Of a stretch of DNA of 30,025 nt, positions 1-6,400 are shown piece by piece. Both the position numbers and the translations under genes were made by a program. The stretch lies in the IMG/VR virus record IMGVR_UViG_3300042562_003270, positions 1-30,025 of that record; one strand, given 5' to 3'. The stretch comes from a virus. How positions within the stretch are numbered: position 1 is the first letter of the stretch; each line of letters starts with the position of its first letter. A model generated the notes under the pieces. The model did no database searches. It was given only the letters and a program-made list of their open reading frames with translations, and had not been told where the DNA came from.

Positions 1-215
1 CGTGCCGCCGACACCGACCATTCCGGCCAGCGCCCGAAGGTCATCCGGCGCTGCCGCCCGGCGTGGCGGTAGTCCAGCGTGAAGGCCCTCCCGCCCCCGC
101 GGTAGATGCAGGCCGCGAACCCGCGCATATCGGTGTCGAAGATCTGGTAGTCGCGCCCTACGACGGGTTCGGCTTCGCGGAGCACTTTTTCAGTCAGCTT
201 GATGCGTTCGGGCAT
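1..215 (-). CDS. int: Tyrosine-type phage integrase, N-terminal part (runs off left edge)
   Basis: Reading the minus strand from the ATG at 215 gives 71 codons before the window ends. The protein begins MPERIKLTEKVLREAEP and continues with an RDYQIFDTDMRGFAACIYRG stretch followed by a TLDYRHAGRQRRMTFGRWPEW-like segment. This is the usual start of the arm-type DNA-binding domain of prophage tyrosine recombinases (the DUF4102 / SAM-like N-terminal pattern of a short strand, then 'G..LR...G.K.W...Y...G..RR..LG'). The start is supported by an AGAAGG ribosome site about 8 bases upstream. The catalytic domain with the R-H-R-Y residues lies outside the window, so activity cannot be judged. Its position at the edge, transcribed outward, suggests that the attachment site lies to the left of the window. 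Assignment by recalled family pattern. Confidence 0.82.
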   Translation of the reverse strand, partial: MPERIKLTEKVLREAEPVVGRDYQIFDTDMRGFAACIYRGGGRAFTLDYRHAGRQRRMTFGRWPEWSVSAA

Positions 216-286
216 GCGTTGGATCCTTCTTGCATCCGACATGAGGCGTGGTTCCGCCGCACTATCAAGGCAAGCATGGCAGCTCA

Positions 287-351
287 GGTGGCGGGAAGGC
301 GCAGGGTGGCGGAAAGGTCGCGCTCCTTGCGCCACCCCTTGTTTCATTGGG
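287..351 (+). repeat. 65-base repeat, copy 1 of an inverted pair
   Basis: This block starts GGTGGCGGGAAGGCGC and ends TTGTTTCATTGGG. The reverse complement of 665-729 matches it over the same 65 bases, with about 55 identical positions counted by eye. Each copy also contains a GGGTGGCG...CGCCACCC pair, so each can fold into its own hairpin, like a REP-type unit. It lies upstream of the integrase gene. Confidence 0.8.
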
Positions 352-560
352 AAGTCAGCGCTAGCCAGGCCAATCATCGGCGCGTCTGATCATGCCTGTC
401 AGCCTCCCCCACGCCCTAATTGGCGTCCGCCAGGCTGGAATCGCCGATTGAAAGCATGCCGTTCGTGTAAATTCTCAGGGAAATCAATGGGTGACAGAGG
501 TGCCGTGCCGGATGCCACCCCCGCTTTGCCCGCCAATGCCGGTCAATCCCCTGTAAATCC

Positions 561-590
561 GGGTGTTCGCAGGTGTTCGCAGGTGTTTGC
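561..590 (+). repeat. Three tandem 10-base repeats between integrase and excisionase-like genes
   Basis: Three consecutive copies of (A/G)GGTGTTCGC, the last with one change, stand head to tail at 561-570, 571-580 and 581-590. A 10-base period places each copy on the same face of the helix. That suits cooperative binding of a small protein such as an excisionase, or an arm-type integrase site; both are inference. The rest of 216-810 holds the two 65-base repeats but no convincing gene: the open frames across it on both strands simply translate the repeats. Confidence 0.7.
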
Positions 591-664
591 AGCTTTGGCG
601 TCCATTTGACCCATTGGCCACGACGGCTTGCCCAACCCCACGTCACGCCGCCCGACGCGCAAAA

Positions 665-729
665 CCCAATGAAACAAAGGGTGGCGCGAGGGGGCGTTCC
701 TTTGCGCCACCCCGCGCCTTCCCGCCACC
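665..729 (-). repeat. 65-base repeat, copy 2 (inverted)
   Basis: This is the reverse-orientation partner of 287-351. It begins CCCAATGAAACAA and ends CTTCCCGCCACC. The two copies face each other across about 310 bases that contain the tandem 10-base repeat. Copy 2 ends about 80 bases before the excisionase-like gene, so it could lie in that operon's leader. Confidence 0.8.
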
Positions 730-810
730 CCTTTGGCCCTGCGCTCACTGCTCTCTGCAACCGCCCCCTGACGCCCGCCGTCATCGGGGGACTGGAACAG
801 GGAGAACCCA

Positions 811-1068
811 ATGCCACGCCTTGGATCGATGCCAGACCCGAAGGACAAACCCCGCACGTTGCTGGTCGGCTGGATCAGCCGTCTTGATCTCGCCGTGGAA
901 CTCGGGCTGTCGATTGACACGCTGCGCCGTTGGGAGGCGCAGCGTACCGGCCCCGCCTGCGTCCGCGCCGGGCGGAAGGTCTATTACCGGCGGGCCGCCG
1001 TCGAGGAATGGCTGGAGGAACAAGAGCAGGCCGCCTCGCGCCATCGTCGTGCCGGAGGGCGCCGGTGA
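811..1068 (+). CDS. Small helix-turn-helix protein, excisionase/MerR-like
   Basis: An 85-residue protein. Residues about 18-70 follow the HTH_17/excisionase pattern: a WISRLDLAVELGLSIDTLRRW helix-turn-helix, then a basic RTGPACVRAGRKVYYRRAAVEEWL wing and recognition segment. Proteins of this type bind DNA next to attachment sites and bias integrase towards excision, or act as small early regulators. The ATG at 811 has an AGGGAG ribosome site 7 bases upstream; a second ATG at 829 has no comparable site. It is the first gene of the plus-strand early operon and lies next to the integrase, separated by the repeat-rich control region, as expected for an xis-like gene. A helicase-loader or general regulator role cannot be excluded. 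Confidence 0.72.
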   Translation: MPRLGSMPDPKDKPRTLLVGWISRLDLAVELGLSIDTLRRWEAQRTGPACVRAGRKVYYRRAAVEEWLEEQEQAASRHRRAGGRR

Positions 1069-1304
1069 TGCATGCGCACTCCCGCAACTCCAAATGGCCA
1101 GCCGACCGTGTCGCCGAGGCCCGCGCTGTCATCGCTGATGTCGCCCATCATAGCGACCACCTGATCCGGCTCGCCTGCAATGTCCTGGCCGCCCATGGCG
1201 ACACCGCTGAGCGGAAGGACGCACGCGTGCTGCTGATGGTGATCGACGCACGGCGCCCGATGCGGCGCGCCCAGCGCGAAGACAACGAAAAGGCCGCAGG
1301 ATGA
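1068..1304 (+). CDS. Small early-operon protein of unknown function
   Basis: A 78-residue protein beginning MHAHSRNSKWPADRVAEARA. Its ATG overlaps the stop of the HTH gene (TGATG) and its own stop overlaps the next start (ATGA), so it is translationally coupled on both sides, which is the main reason to call it real. The open frame could extend further upstream, but only inside the preceding gene. The sequence looks helical (an AEARAVIADVAHHSDHLIRL segment) with a basic C-terminus. No signal peptide, membrane segment or recognised domain was seen. Confidence 0.6.
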   Translation: MHAHSRNSKWPADRVAEARAVIADVAHHSDHLIRLACNVLAAHGDTAERKDARVLLMVIDARRPMRRAQREDNEKAAG

Positions 1305-1696
1305 CTCGTAGTGGCACACCCGAGGCCGATCTGCAGCGCGCCGCTGTCCAGGCCCTGCGCTTCGCCCTGCCCAAAGGCGCGATCATCCATCACTGCGCAA
1401 ATGAGGTAACCGAGCCGGGCCCGCGCGGCGCCAAGCGTCAGGCGATCCTAGTCGGGATGGGTGTCCATTCCGGATTTGCCGACCTGGTCATACTTTGCGA
1501 GGGCCGCGTACTTTTTCTGGAGCTGAAAGCGCTCAAGGGCAAACTGAGCCCAGCGCAGGAGGCGTTTCGGGACGCAATCTTGGCTCAGGGTTTCGGCTGG
1601 GCACTTGTGCGATCGCTGGACGACGCGCTGGGCGCGCTGACGGATCATGGCATCATCAGCCGCGTGCGGGCGCCAGCAAGGAGGCTCGCGCCATGA
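1301..1696 (+). CDS. VRR-NUC domain nuclease
   Basis: A 131-residue protein that is essentially one VRR-NUC fold, a member of the PD-(D/E)XK nuclease superfamily. The N-terminal EADLQRAAVQALRF helix is followed by a basic strand region (about 25-50). The catalytic core then follows: HSGFADLVIL supplies the metal-binding Asp and LFLELKALKGKLSPAQ supplies the E-x-K pair. In this family stand-alone phage proteins are structure-specific nucleases thought to process replication or recombination intermediates such as Holliday junctions. Its start overlaps the stop of the upstream gene (ATGA), and its stop overlaps the start of the initiator-like gene, so it belongs to the early DNA-metabolism operon. 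No catalytic residue looks missing. Confidence 0.88.
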   Translation: MTRSGTPEADLQRAAVQALRFALPKGAIIHHCANEVTEPGPRGAKRQAILVGMGVHSGFADLVILCEGRVLFLELKALKGKLSPAQEAFRDAILAQGFGWALVRSLDDALGALTDHGIISRVRAPARRLAP

Positions 1697-2703
1697 GCCA
1701 CGAGGCCACCAACTGGGCTATCCAGCAGCGCGGGCTGAAGCCCACAACCAAGATCGTGCTCTGGCACCTCTGCGACCGGTACAACCCCGACTATGGCTGT
1801 TTCCCTTCGCAGGATCGGCTCGCCCATGACTGCGAGATCAGCCGGTCAACACTAAACGATCATCTTGGCCAGCTCGAGGCCGCGGGCTTCCTGCGGCGGG
1901 TGCCCCGGATCCATCCGATGACCAAGCGCCAGCTGCCAACACGCTACATCCTGAGGTTTGAGCCGGGATTCACACCCGTGGAGGTAGTTCCGTGTCCGAA
2001 AGGCGGACACGGCGACCAAGCCGCTATGCAAATCACCGATCCCGCGGCGGATTTGCCGTTGGACGAGGTCCATGATCCACTGCCGTGTCCAGATTTCGGA
2101 CATGGGATAAACTCAAAAGCCGTGTCCGGATCTTGCACTGACCCGTGTCCGGAAAATGGCGAAAGCCGTGTCCGAAATCCGGACACTAACCTTGTAAGGG
2201 AACCTTTAAGTAAACCAGTAAAGGAGGAGGAGGAGGACGCGCAAGCGCGCGAGGCGATCTCGGATCAGTTTTTCGGGGAGTTGCTCGACGCGCTGGGCCT
2301 CGATCCCGCCGCCCTGCCCGGCTGGTGGCAAGGCTGGCCACCCCGGCGGCACGTCCAGCGTTGGTGCGACGAGCTGGGGCTGACCGCCGCAGAGATCCTT
2401 GCGGCTGCGGAAGGCTCGCGTCAGGAACACCCCGAACCGCCAGACGGACCCAAGGCGCTGGACCGCGTGATGCAGCGTACCGCCCAGCGCAAAGCGGATA
2501 GCGCCATGCGGAGGCGACGGACAACCACGGCCCCACCAGGGCTGACCAACAAACCGAGCGCCGATCTACCCGCCTTCTACGCCGAGATCGTGAACTCTGG
2601 CCGATACCTGCCCGTCAGCGCGATCTCCAATTCGATGCGCGATGCGCTGGTGACCCGCGGGCTGGTGACCCTCGAGCAACTGCGTGAGCGGGGTGTGCGA
2701 TGA
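1693..2703 (+). CDS. Winged-helix replication-initiator-like protein (O-like)
   Basis: A 336-residue protein. The ATG at 1693 overlaps the stop of the nuclease gene (ATGA); a longer frame reaches further upstream but only over that gene. Residues about 1-75 form a winged helix-turn-helix of the phage/plasmid initiator type: KPTTKIVLWHLCDRYN, then CFPSQDRLAHDCEISRSTL and a NDHLGQLEAAGFLRRV recognition/wing segment. The middle (about 100-170) is low in predicted structure and coincides with the iteron-like repeats in the DNA. The C-terminal part (about 180-336) is charged and helical, and no domain was recognised there. The layout (N-terminal DNA-binding domain, origin repeats inside the gene, neighbouring nuclease) parallels lambda O. 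A transcription regulator would look similar at the N-terminus, so the initiator role is inferred from the embedded repeats. Confidence 0.72.
   Translation: MSHEATNWAIQQRGLKPTTKIVLWHLCDRYNPDYGCFPSQDRLAHDCEISRSTLNDHLGQLEAAGFLRRVPRIHPMTKRQLPTRYILRFEPGFTPVEVVPCPKGGHGDQAAMQITDPAADLPLDEVHDPLPCPDFGHGINSKAVSGSCTDPCPENGESRVRNPDTNLVREPLSKPVKEEEEDAQAREAISDQFFGELLDALGLDPAALPGWWQGWPPRRHVQRWCDELGLTAAEILAAAEGSRQEHPEPPDGPKALDRVMQRTAQRKADSAMRRRRTTTAPPGLTNKPSADLPAFYAEIVNSGRYLPVSAISNSMRDALVTRGLVTLEQLRERGVR
1990..2226 (+). other. Iteron-like repeats inside the initiator gene: candidate phage origin
   Basis: The 8-base core CCGTGTCC occurs five times, at 1990, 2083, 2120, 2143 and 2166; four of the five continue with G. 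The last three start exactly 23 bases apart. The first is a perfect 9-5-9 inverted repeat, the second and fifth are imperfect ones, and the third and fourth are single half-sites. The spacings (93, 37, 23, 23) mean the copies are not all in one reading frame, so the repetition is kept at DNA level rather than for the protein. A locally A+T-richer, purine-rich stretch follows at about 2186-2226. In lambdoid phages, iterons inside the O gene followed by an A+T-rich unwinding element form the origin. That comparison is known biology; its application here is inference. Confidence 0.7.
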
Positions 2704-3380
2704 GCAACCATGATTGGACCCTCAGCGGAGCAGCGAGGACAAACGTCGCTTCAAGACGGCCGAAGCGTAGCATGCCTGTTCAGCAAGCGCTCGAATGGGC
2801 CTTCGGCAAGGAGAAGGCGGAACTGGAGCTTCCCGATCATCCGGACCCCGAGCGTGGGGTGGGCTTCGGCTTCGGGCTTGAGTTCGTCTTGCTCCAACGC
2901 GCCGCGCTGGGCTGCCAAATTGATGGCGGCCAGCACAAGCTGGGCAGGTACTCTCACGCGGATGCCGAGGTGATCGCGGCCACTGTCGCGGGGATGCCTG
3001 ACAGCCTCGGGGGCATACGAATGGCGATCAGGGTTGCTGAGCTCGCACGCGCTGGGCTGACACCGGACTGGATGCCAGGGGCTGTTCCCCGCTGTGTGCC
3101 GGTCGAGCTCAAGCGGAACCGTCACGGTGATCGTGGGCTCAGTGTGGTCGTCGGCACGGAACGCGCTTTGATCAGTGGCAGGTGGCGAACCGTTGAGGTT
3201 CGGGCCTGCCCTGTGACGTTCCGGCCAGATGCCCAACTGATCAAAGCAGCGCGACAGGCGTACCAGGATTGGTGGCGGGCGCTGGGCTGGGTTAGTGACG
3301 GGCTGGTCGCGAGTGGACTGTTGCGGGAAGTTGAAGTTTCGGAGACCATGCCGAAGGTTTGCCCTTGGGAAGCCAAGTGA
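2700..3380 (+). CDS. Early-operon protein of unknown function
   Basis: A 226-residue protein whose ATG overlaps the stop of the initiator-like gene (ATGA). Nothing was recognised with confidence. It has a basic, disordered N-terminus (about 1-25), a central region with GVGFGFGLEFVLLQRAALG and a GGQHKLGRYSHADAEVIAAT stretch, and a C-terminal half with alternating strands and basic residues ending in KVCPWEAK. No signal peptide or membrane helix is visible. Its position just after a nuclease and a putative initiator suggests DNA metabolism, for example helicase loading or junction handling, but this is only guilt by association. It is the last gene of the coupled operon; about 450 non-coding bases follow. 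Confidence 0.65.
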   Translation: MSNHDWTLSGAARTNVASRRPKRSMPVQQALEWAFGKEKAELELPDHPDPERGVGFGFGLEFVLLQRAALGCQIDGGQHKLGRYSHADAEVIAATVAGMPDSLGGIRMAIRVAELARAGLTPDWMPGAVPRCVPVELKRNRHGDRGLSVVVGTERALISGRWRTVEVRACPVTFRPDAQLIKAARQAYQDWWRALGWVSDGLVASGLLREVEVSETMPKVCPWEAK

Positions 3381-3829
3381 ACGCAGTCGGTCTGGGCGAA
3401 AAGCGGACAGCTACCCATGCAACTGCGGGTTTGCCGGAAATCGCAAAAGCAGCCACTGCATCCATCTCCGCCAAGAACTGTTCCCATCGCGTCGGTTTGT
3501 TTTTCTTCGCATCGCGAAGATCGGGAAAGGCGGGCTAACTCGGCATCGGCTGGGCTCCTTGCACGGATGACCCAGTCTCCCAGATCATGCTGCAAGTGGC
3601 AGATTTTTCAGACGTCCCCTTTCATCTCGCCGTCCTCTCCTGGGTGGTTGCAGGGATCGCTGTGGATTCCACCAAGAAATAATGTCATCATTTTTGTCAT
3701 AGCTGGCACATTTTGGACTTTCCCATGCCCATTTAAGGTCATTTAGCTGTAGATTTTGACAAAAAATGCCAAATTGTGATAGTCGAAAATGGCCCCTATT
3801 TGGAAGTCATGGATTCAAGGGAGGCACCG
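3381..3829 (+). promoter_or_regulatory. Non-coding region with candidate promoter for the first XRE gene
   Basis: No credible gene is seen; the short open frames here lack composition or start signals. The last 150 bases are clearly A+T-richer than the surroundings. A TTGACA box at 3756-3761 is followed after 16 bases by GATAGT (3778-3783), a plausible -35/-10 pair. CATTTTTGTCA at 3689-3699 and TGACAAAAAATG at 3757-3768 form a spaced inverted repeat that overlaps the -35 box. That is the arrangement expected of an autoregulatory operator for the XRE protein encoded downstream. Promoter and operator are pattern-based inference. Confidence 0.5.
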
Positions 3830-4987
3830 ATGGCGTTCAGGGCAGATCTTCTCAAAAGGAAGCTCGAGGCGGAGGGTAAAAAGCCTGACCAACTCGCAGC
3901 ATTGATCAAGAAGCACAAGCGCACCGTACGTCGCTGGCTGGCTGGAACCAATCCGCCCAAGCCCAAGGACCTGGAAGCGATCGCTCGTGTCCTGAACTGC
4001 AAAGCCCAAGATTTCGATCCGTTCTTCGCCGACATGGGCTTGGGAGAGGTCTCGATTCAGGCGCACGTGTCTGCGGCTTCCCATAACGCCTACGAGTTGA
4101 TGCGCTGGCGTTACGGTGTCAGCCAGAAGCAGATCATGGAGCTCGCCCCCGTTCTCTTTGCGATCGTGGCGGCACACGCTCTCAAGGTGCCTGATCAGGA
4201 TGACGCGCTTGAGCGGGAGGCTTCGATGAATGGCCGCCCTAGCACGCAGACGCAGAGCGACGGGATCGACCGGCAGGCCAGCCAATCGAGAAAATGCTTT
4301 GGCCTCAAGTCGCTGGACCATAACCTCGGCCCTCGCAACCTGTTCGACGCCGCTGTTCAGCGACTGTCTGCTCAAGCCTCAGACTATGTCGATGCCAAAT
4401 GGTATGTCGGCGCCGCACCCGGAGATGTTCCAGGGGCGACGGGTTTTATCCCCGACACAGACTTCCTCGAAGTGATCACCGGCGGTGACTGGGCGCTGGT
4501 TGAGGCAATCGCCAAGGGGCGCATTCGTCTTTCAACTGTCCTTCAGGAAATCGGGGAGCGCAGGGAAGGTGCTTCGGTCGACGCTCTTGCCAGTGCCATC
4601 CGCCACGCGCATGACGCGCGGATTGAAGAGCAGCGCGAGGCCGGCCTCAAAAAGCTGAAGGCCTGGCGGGAATTCTATGCTGCGCGTCACAAGGAACTGG
4701 CTGAGGAATACGGCTCCCTCGTCAACCAACACTGCCATCAGGAAGGTTGGTATCCCAAGCATTACACTTTTGACGACCGCATCCAAAGCTGGGTGAACCC
4801 CATTCGGGAAGATCGGCACATCAACGAGGATACCTTGGTCGATTATCAACGAATGAAGGCTGCGAGAACTGAGGATGGGGGGATTATTCTCGGCCTACAG
4901 TTCCAGGATCCCGTCTATCGGCGCTTCCAAACTCTTCAGCATCACCGCGCCCAACTGAAAAAGCAATTCGAGGAGACTTGGTCGTGA
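3830..4987 (+). CDS. XRE-type HTH regulator with long C-terminal domain (module A)
   Basis: A 385-residue protein. The ATG at 3830 has a GGGAGG ribosome site 5 bases upstream; in-frame GTG and ATG codons further up (3776, 3809) are poorer and lie in the promoter region. Residues about 4-60 form an XRE/lambda-repressor-like HTH (LKRKLEAEGKKPDQLAAL, then KRTVRRWLAGTNPPKPKDLE and AIARVLNCKAQDF). Residues 81-120 (ASHNAYELMRWRYGVSQK and a LAPVLFAIVAAHAL helix) match the same positions of the second XRE protein at 12813. A later D-F-L-E-V-I-T-G-G-D segment matches that protein's S-D-L-Y-A-E-I-M-G-G-G-D. About residues 265-330 are a charged, probably coiled-coil segment. Its stop overlaps the next start (GTGA). 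It could be a TA-type antitoxin/regulator or a lysogeny regulator. The C-terminal function is unknown. Confidence 0.75.
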   Translation: MAFRADLLKRKLEAEGKKPDQLAALIKKHKRTVRRWLAGTNPPKPKDLEAIARVLNCKAQDFDPFFADMGLGEVSIQAHVSAASHNAYELMRWRYGVSQKQIMELAPVLFAIVAAHALKVPDQDDALEREASMNGRPSTQTQSDGIDRQASQSRKCFGLKSLDHNLGPRNLFDAAVQRLSAQASDYVDAKWYVGAAPGDVPGATGFIPDTDFLEVITGGDWALVEAIAKGRIRLSTVLQEIGERREGASVDALASAIRHAHDARIEEQREAGLKKLKAWREFYAARHKELAEEYGSLVNQHCHQEGWYPKHYTFDDRIQSWVNPIREDRHINEDTLVDYQRMKAARTEDGGIILGLQFQDPVYRRFQTLQHHRAQLKKQFEETWS

Positions 4988-5319
4988 CATCGATTTGCGA
5001 GAACGAGGCGCTCATGGTCAGCACGCACGCGGCGACTCGCATGGCCCAGCGGGGTATACGGCGCGCGATCCTTGACCTGGTGATCCTGCATGGGACTCCG
5101 GCGAAAGCCCAGAACGACTGCGAAGAATATATCCTTTCGGAACAGGCGGCTCGGTTTCTCGTCCACACCGGGTACGACCCGCAGACGATCACTGCCGCCA
5201 CTAAGGTACGGGCCATCGTGGATCCCTGCGGCACAATCGTGACCTGCTACCACAAACGGAACGGTCGTTTACGACCCTCCAGCCGAACATCACACCTGCG
5301 AAATACGAGACACAACTAA
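4984..5319 (+). CDS. DUF4258-like small protein (module A partner)
   Basis: A 111-residue protein. The GTG start at 4984 overlaps the regulator's stop (GTGA) and has GAGGAG 8 bases upstream; a TTG at 4978 sits too close to that site. It carries the hallmark of the DUF4258 family near the N-terminus, STHAATRMAQRGIRRAILDL, then a YILSEQAARFLV segment and a final strand ending TIVTCYHKRNGR. The family is a small alpha/beta fold with no assigned activity. The compact shape, the H-x3-R-x2-QRG motif and the coupling to an XRE regulator resemble type II toxin-antitoxin pairs, here with the regulator first. A second pair with the same order and overlap occurs at 12813-14263. A toxin role is inference; an accessory DNA- or RNA-binding role is also possible. 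Confidence 0.68.
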   Translation: MTSICENEALMVSTHAATRMAQRGIRRAILDLVILHGTPAKAQNDCEEYILSEQAARFLVHTGYDPQTITAATKVRAIVDPCGTIVTCYHKRNGRLRPSSRTSHLRNTRHN

Positions 5320-5419
5320 CCTCTGGTGGGTCTGCAGAACCGCTTTCGTTTGGTCGATAGGTCGGCCAAAGGCACCGCTGCGACCTTCTACCAAAATCTT
5401 TTTATCGAAAGGGACAAGC

Positions 5420-5917
5420 ATGCCTGCCACCATCCACCAATCCACGAAATTCGCCTATGCGCGCGAACAGTACTTTGCCGTCGCAAGCGGGCACACCCTG
5501 CTCCGCCTCACTCTTGGCGCGTGTGGCGGGCAACCCGGCGGCGCAATCAAGACGGCCACCGCGAGTGATTTTGGTGCAGAGCCTGTCTTTCGTGATCGGG
5601 AAGCGCTGACCAAAGCGATGCGTCGTGGCGTGCAGAACCTCGGTGGCAGAGCACAGGATGTGAACATCGAAATCGATGGCAGAGGCCGCCGGTTCGGGGA
5701 GATCGCATTGGCGGGATCGCGGGAGCAACTCATCGAAGCACTTTACCTGCTTGCCGAGCAAATGGAGGATCACCTTGGTCGATCATTGGATGGTGCTCAC
5801 GACAGCGGCTACAGCGATCTGCGCGAGCTTTACGATGACCTGTGCCATTCCGCTGGCGAACCAGTGTACCTGTCGGACGGTGTGTACTTGGGTTCTGATG
5901 GGCGCCTGTTCGAATGA
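5420..5917 (+). CDS. Unknown soluble protein downstream of module A
   Basis: A 165-residue protein. The ATG at 5420 has AAAGGGA about 5 bases upstream. No domain was recognised. The N-terminal part has a HTLLRLTLGACGGQPGG segment. The middle (about 50-80) contains REALTKAMRRGVQNLGGRA, and about 95-125 is a helical SREQLIEALYLLAEQMEDHL stretch. The C-terminus is acidic with repeated Tyr/Asp residues (about 135-165). No signal peptide or membrane segment is visible. It lies 100 bases after the DUF4258-like gene in the same orientation and may share its transcript. A weak hairpin with a T run follows at 6040. Function unknown. Confidence 0.62.
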   Translation: MPATIHQSTKFAYAREQYFAVASGHTLLRLTLGACGGQPGGAIKTATASDFGAEPVFRDREALTKAMRRGVQNLGGRAQDVNIEIDGRGRRFGEIALAGSREQLIEALYLLAEQMEDHLGRSLDGAHDSGYSDLRELYDDLCHSAGEPVYLSDGVYLGSDGRLFE

Positions 5918-6039
5918 CAACGCCGGCAAAAGCTCAACGCTTTCCTGGGCAGCCGAACCGAGAACATGGCCTTCATCTCCGTCTTATGCTCCGCACGTTG
6001 GACCGCACTAGATGCGGGCCGGTCGTGCTTGCCGAGTTA

Positions 6040-6064
6040 CTTGCCAATCCGGCAAGGCTTTTTG
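6040..6064 (+). terminator. Weak Rho-independent terminator candidate
   Basis: CTTGCC (6040-6045) and GGCAAG (6051-6056) form a 6-base-pair stem with a 5-base loop, followed by GCTTTTT. It lies about 120 bases after the 5420-5917 gene. The stem is short, so termination may be partial. The rest of 5918-6400 holds no gene I can support and no clear promoter boxes. Confidence 0.45.
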
Positions 6065-6400
6065 GAGGGAACAAACACGCGAACCGCCATACGGCAACGG
6101 CGTGCCACTGTGAGCCGCCAACTAGTTTTGCACTCGGTCCACCTTAGGCCAAACCCCAGTGCTCACCAAAACAAGCCGTATCTATGGCGACCGCCATCGC
6201 TCCGTCAATTTCCTATTAGCGTTACCAGAAAGGTTGTTCTCCTCGTCAGCCAAGGTTAGCGTCCAGAAAGTTGGTGAAGTGTCTTGCTTACCCCTATTTT
6301 GGCCCGAATTCAAAGGCGTGCGATACTAGGGTTTTTGTTGCGCAGAAGCCTGGGAACACTTTTAGCAAAAGGTGCAGTGCGCCAGCACAGGGGGGACAAG

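Noticed and set aside
199-817. Long open frames on both strands between integrase and the excisionase-like gene
   Set aside because: They translate the two inverted 65-base repeats into look-alike Arg/Pro-rich peptides, and have no ribosome sites or domain signals.
1990-2188. CRISPR-like repeat array
   Set aside because: The units are short, unevenly spaced at first, palindromic and inside a gene, with no cas genes; the iteron/origin reading fits better.
3295-3746. Short plus-strand open frames after the early operon
   Set aside because: They have no ribosome site and poor composition, and overlap a stretch that looks like a promoter region.
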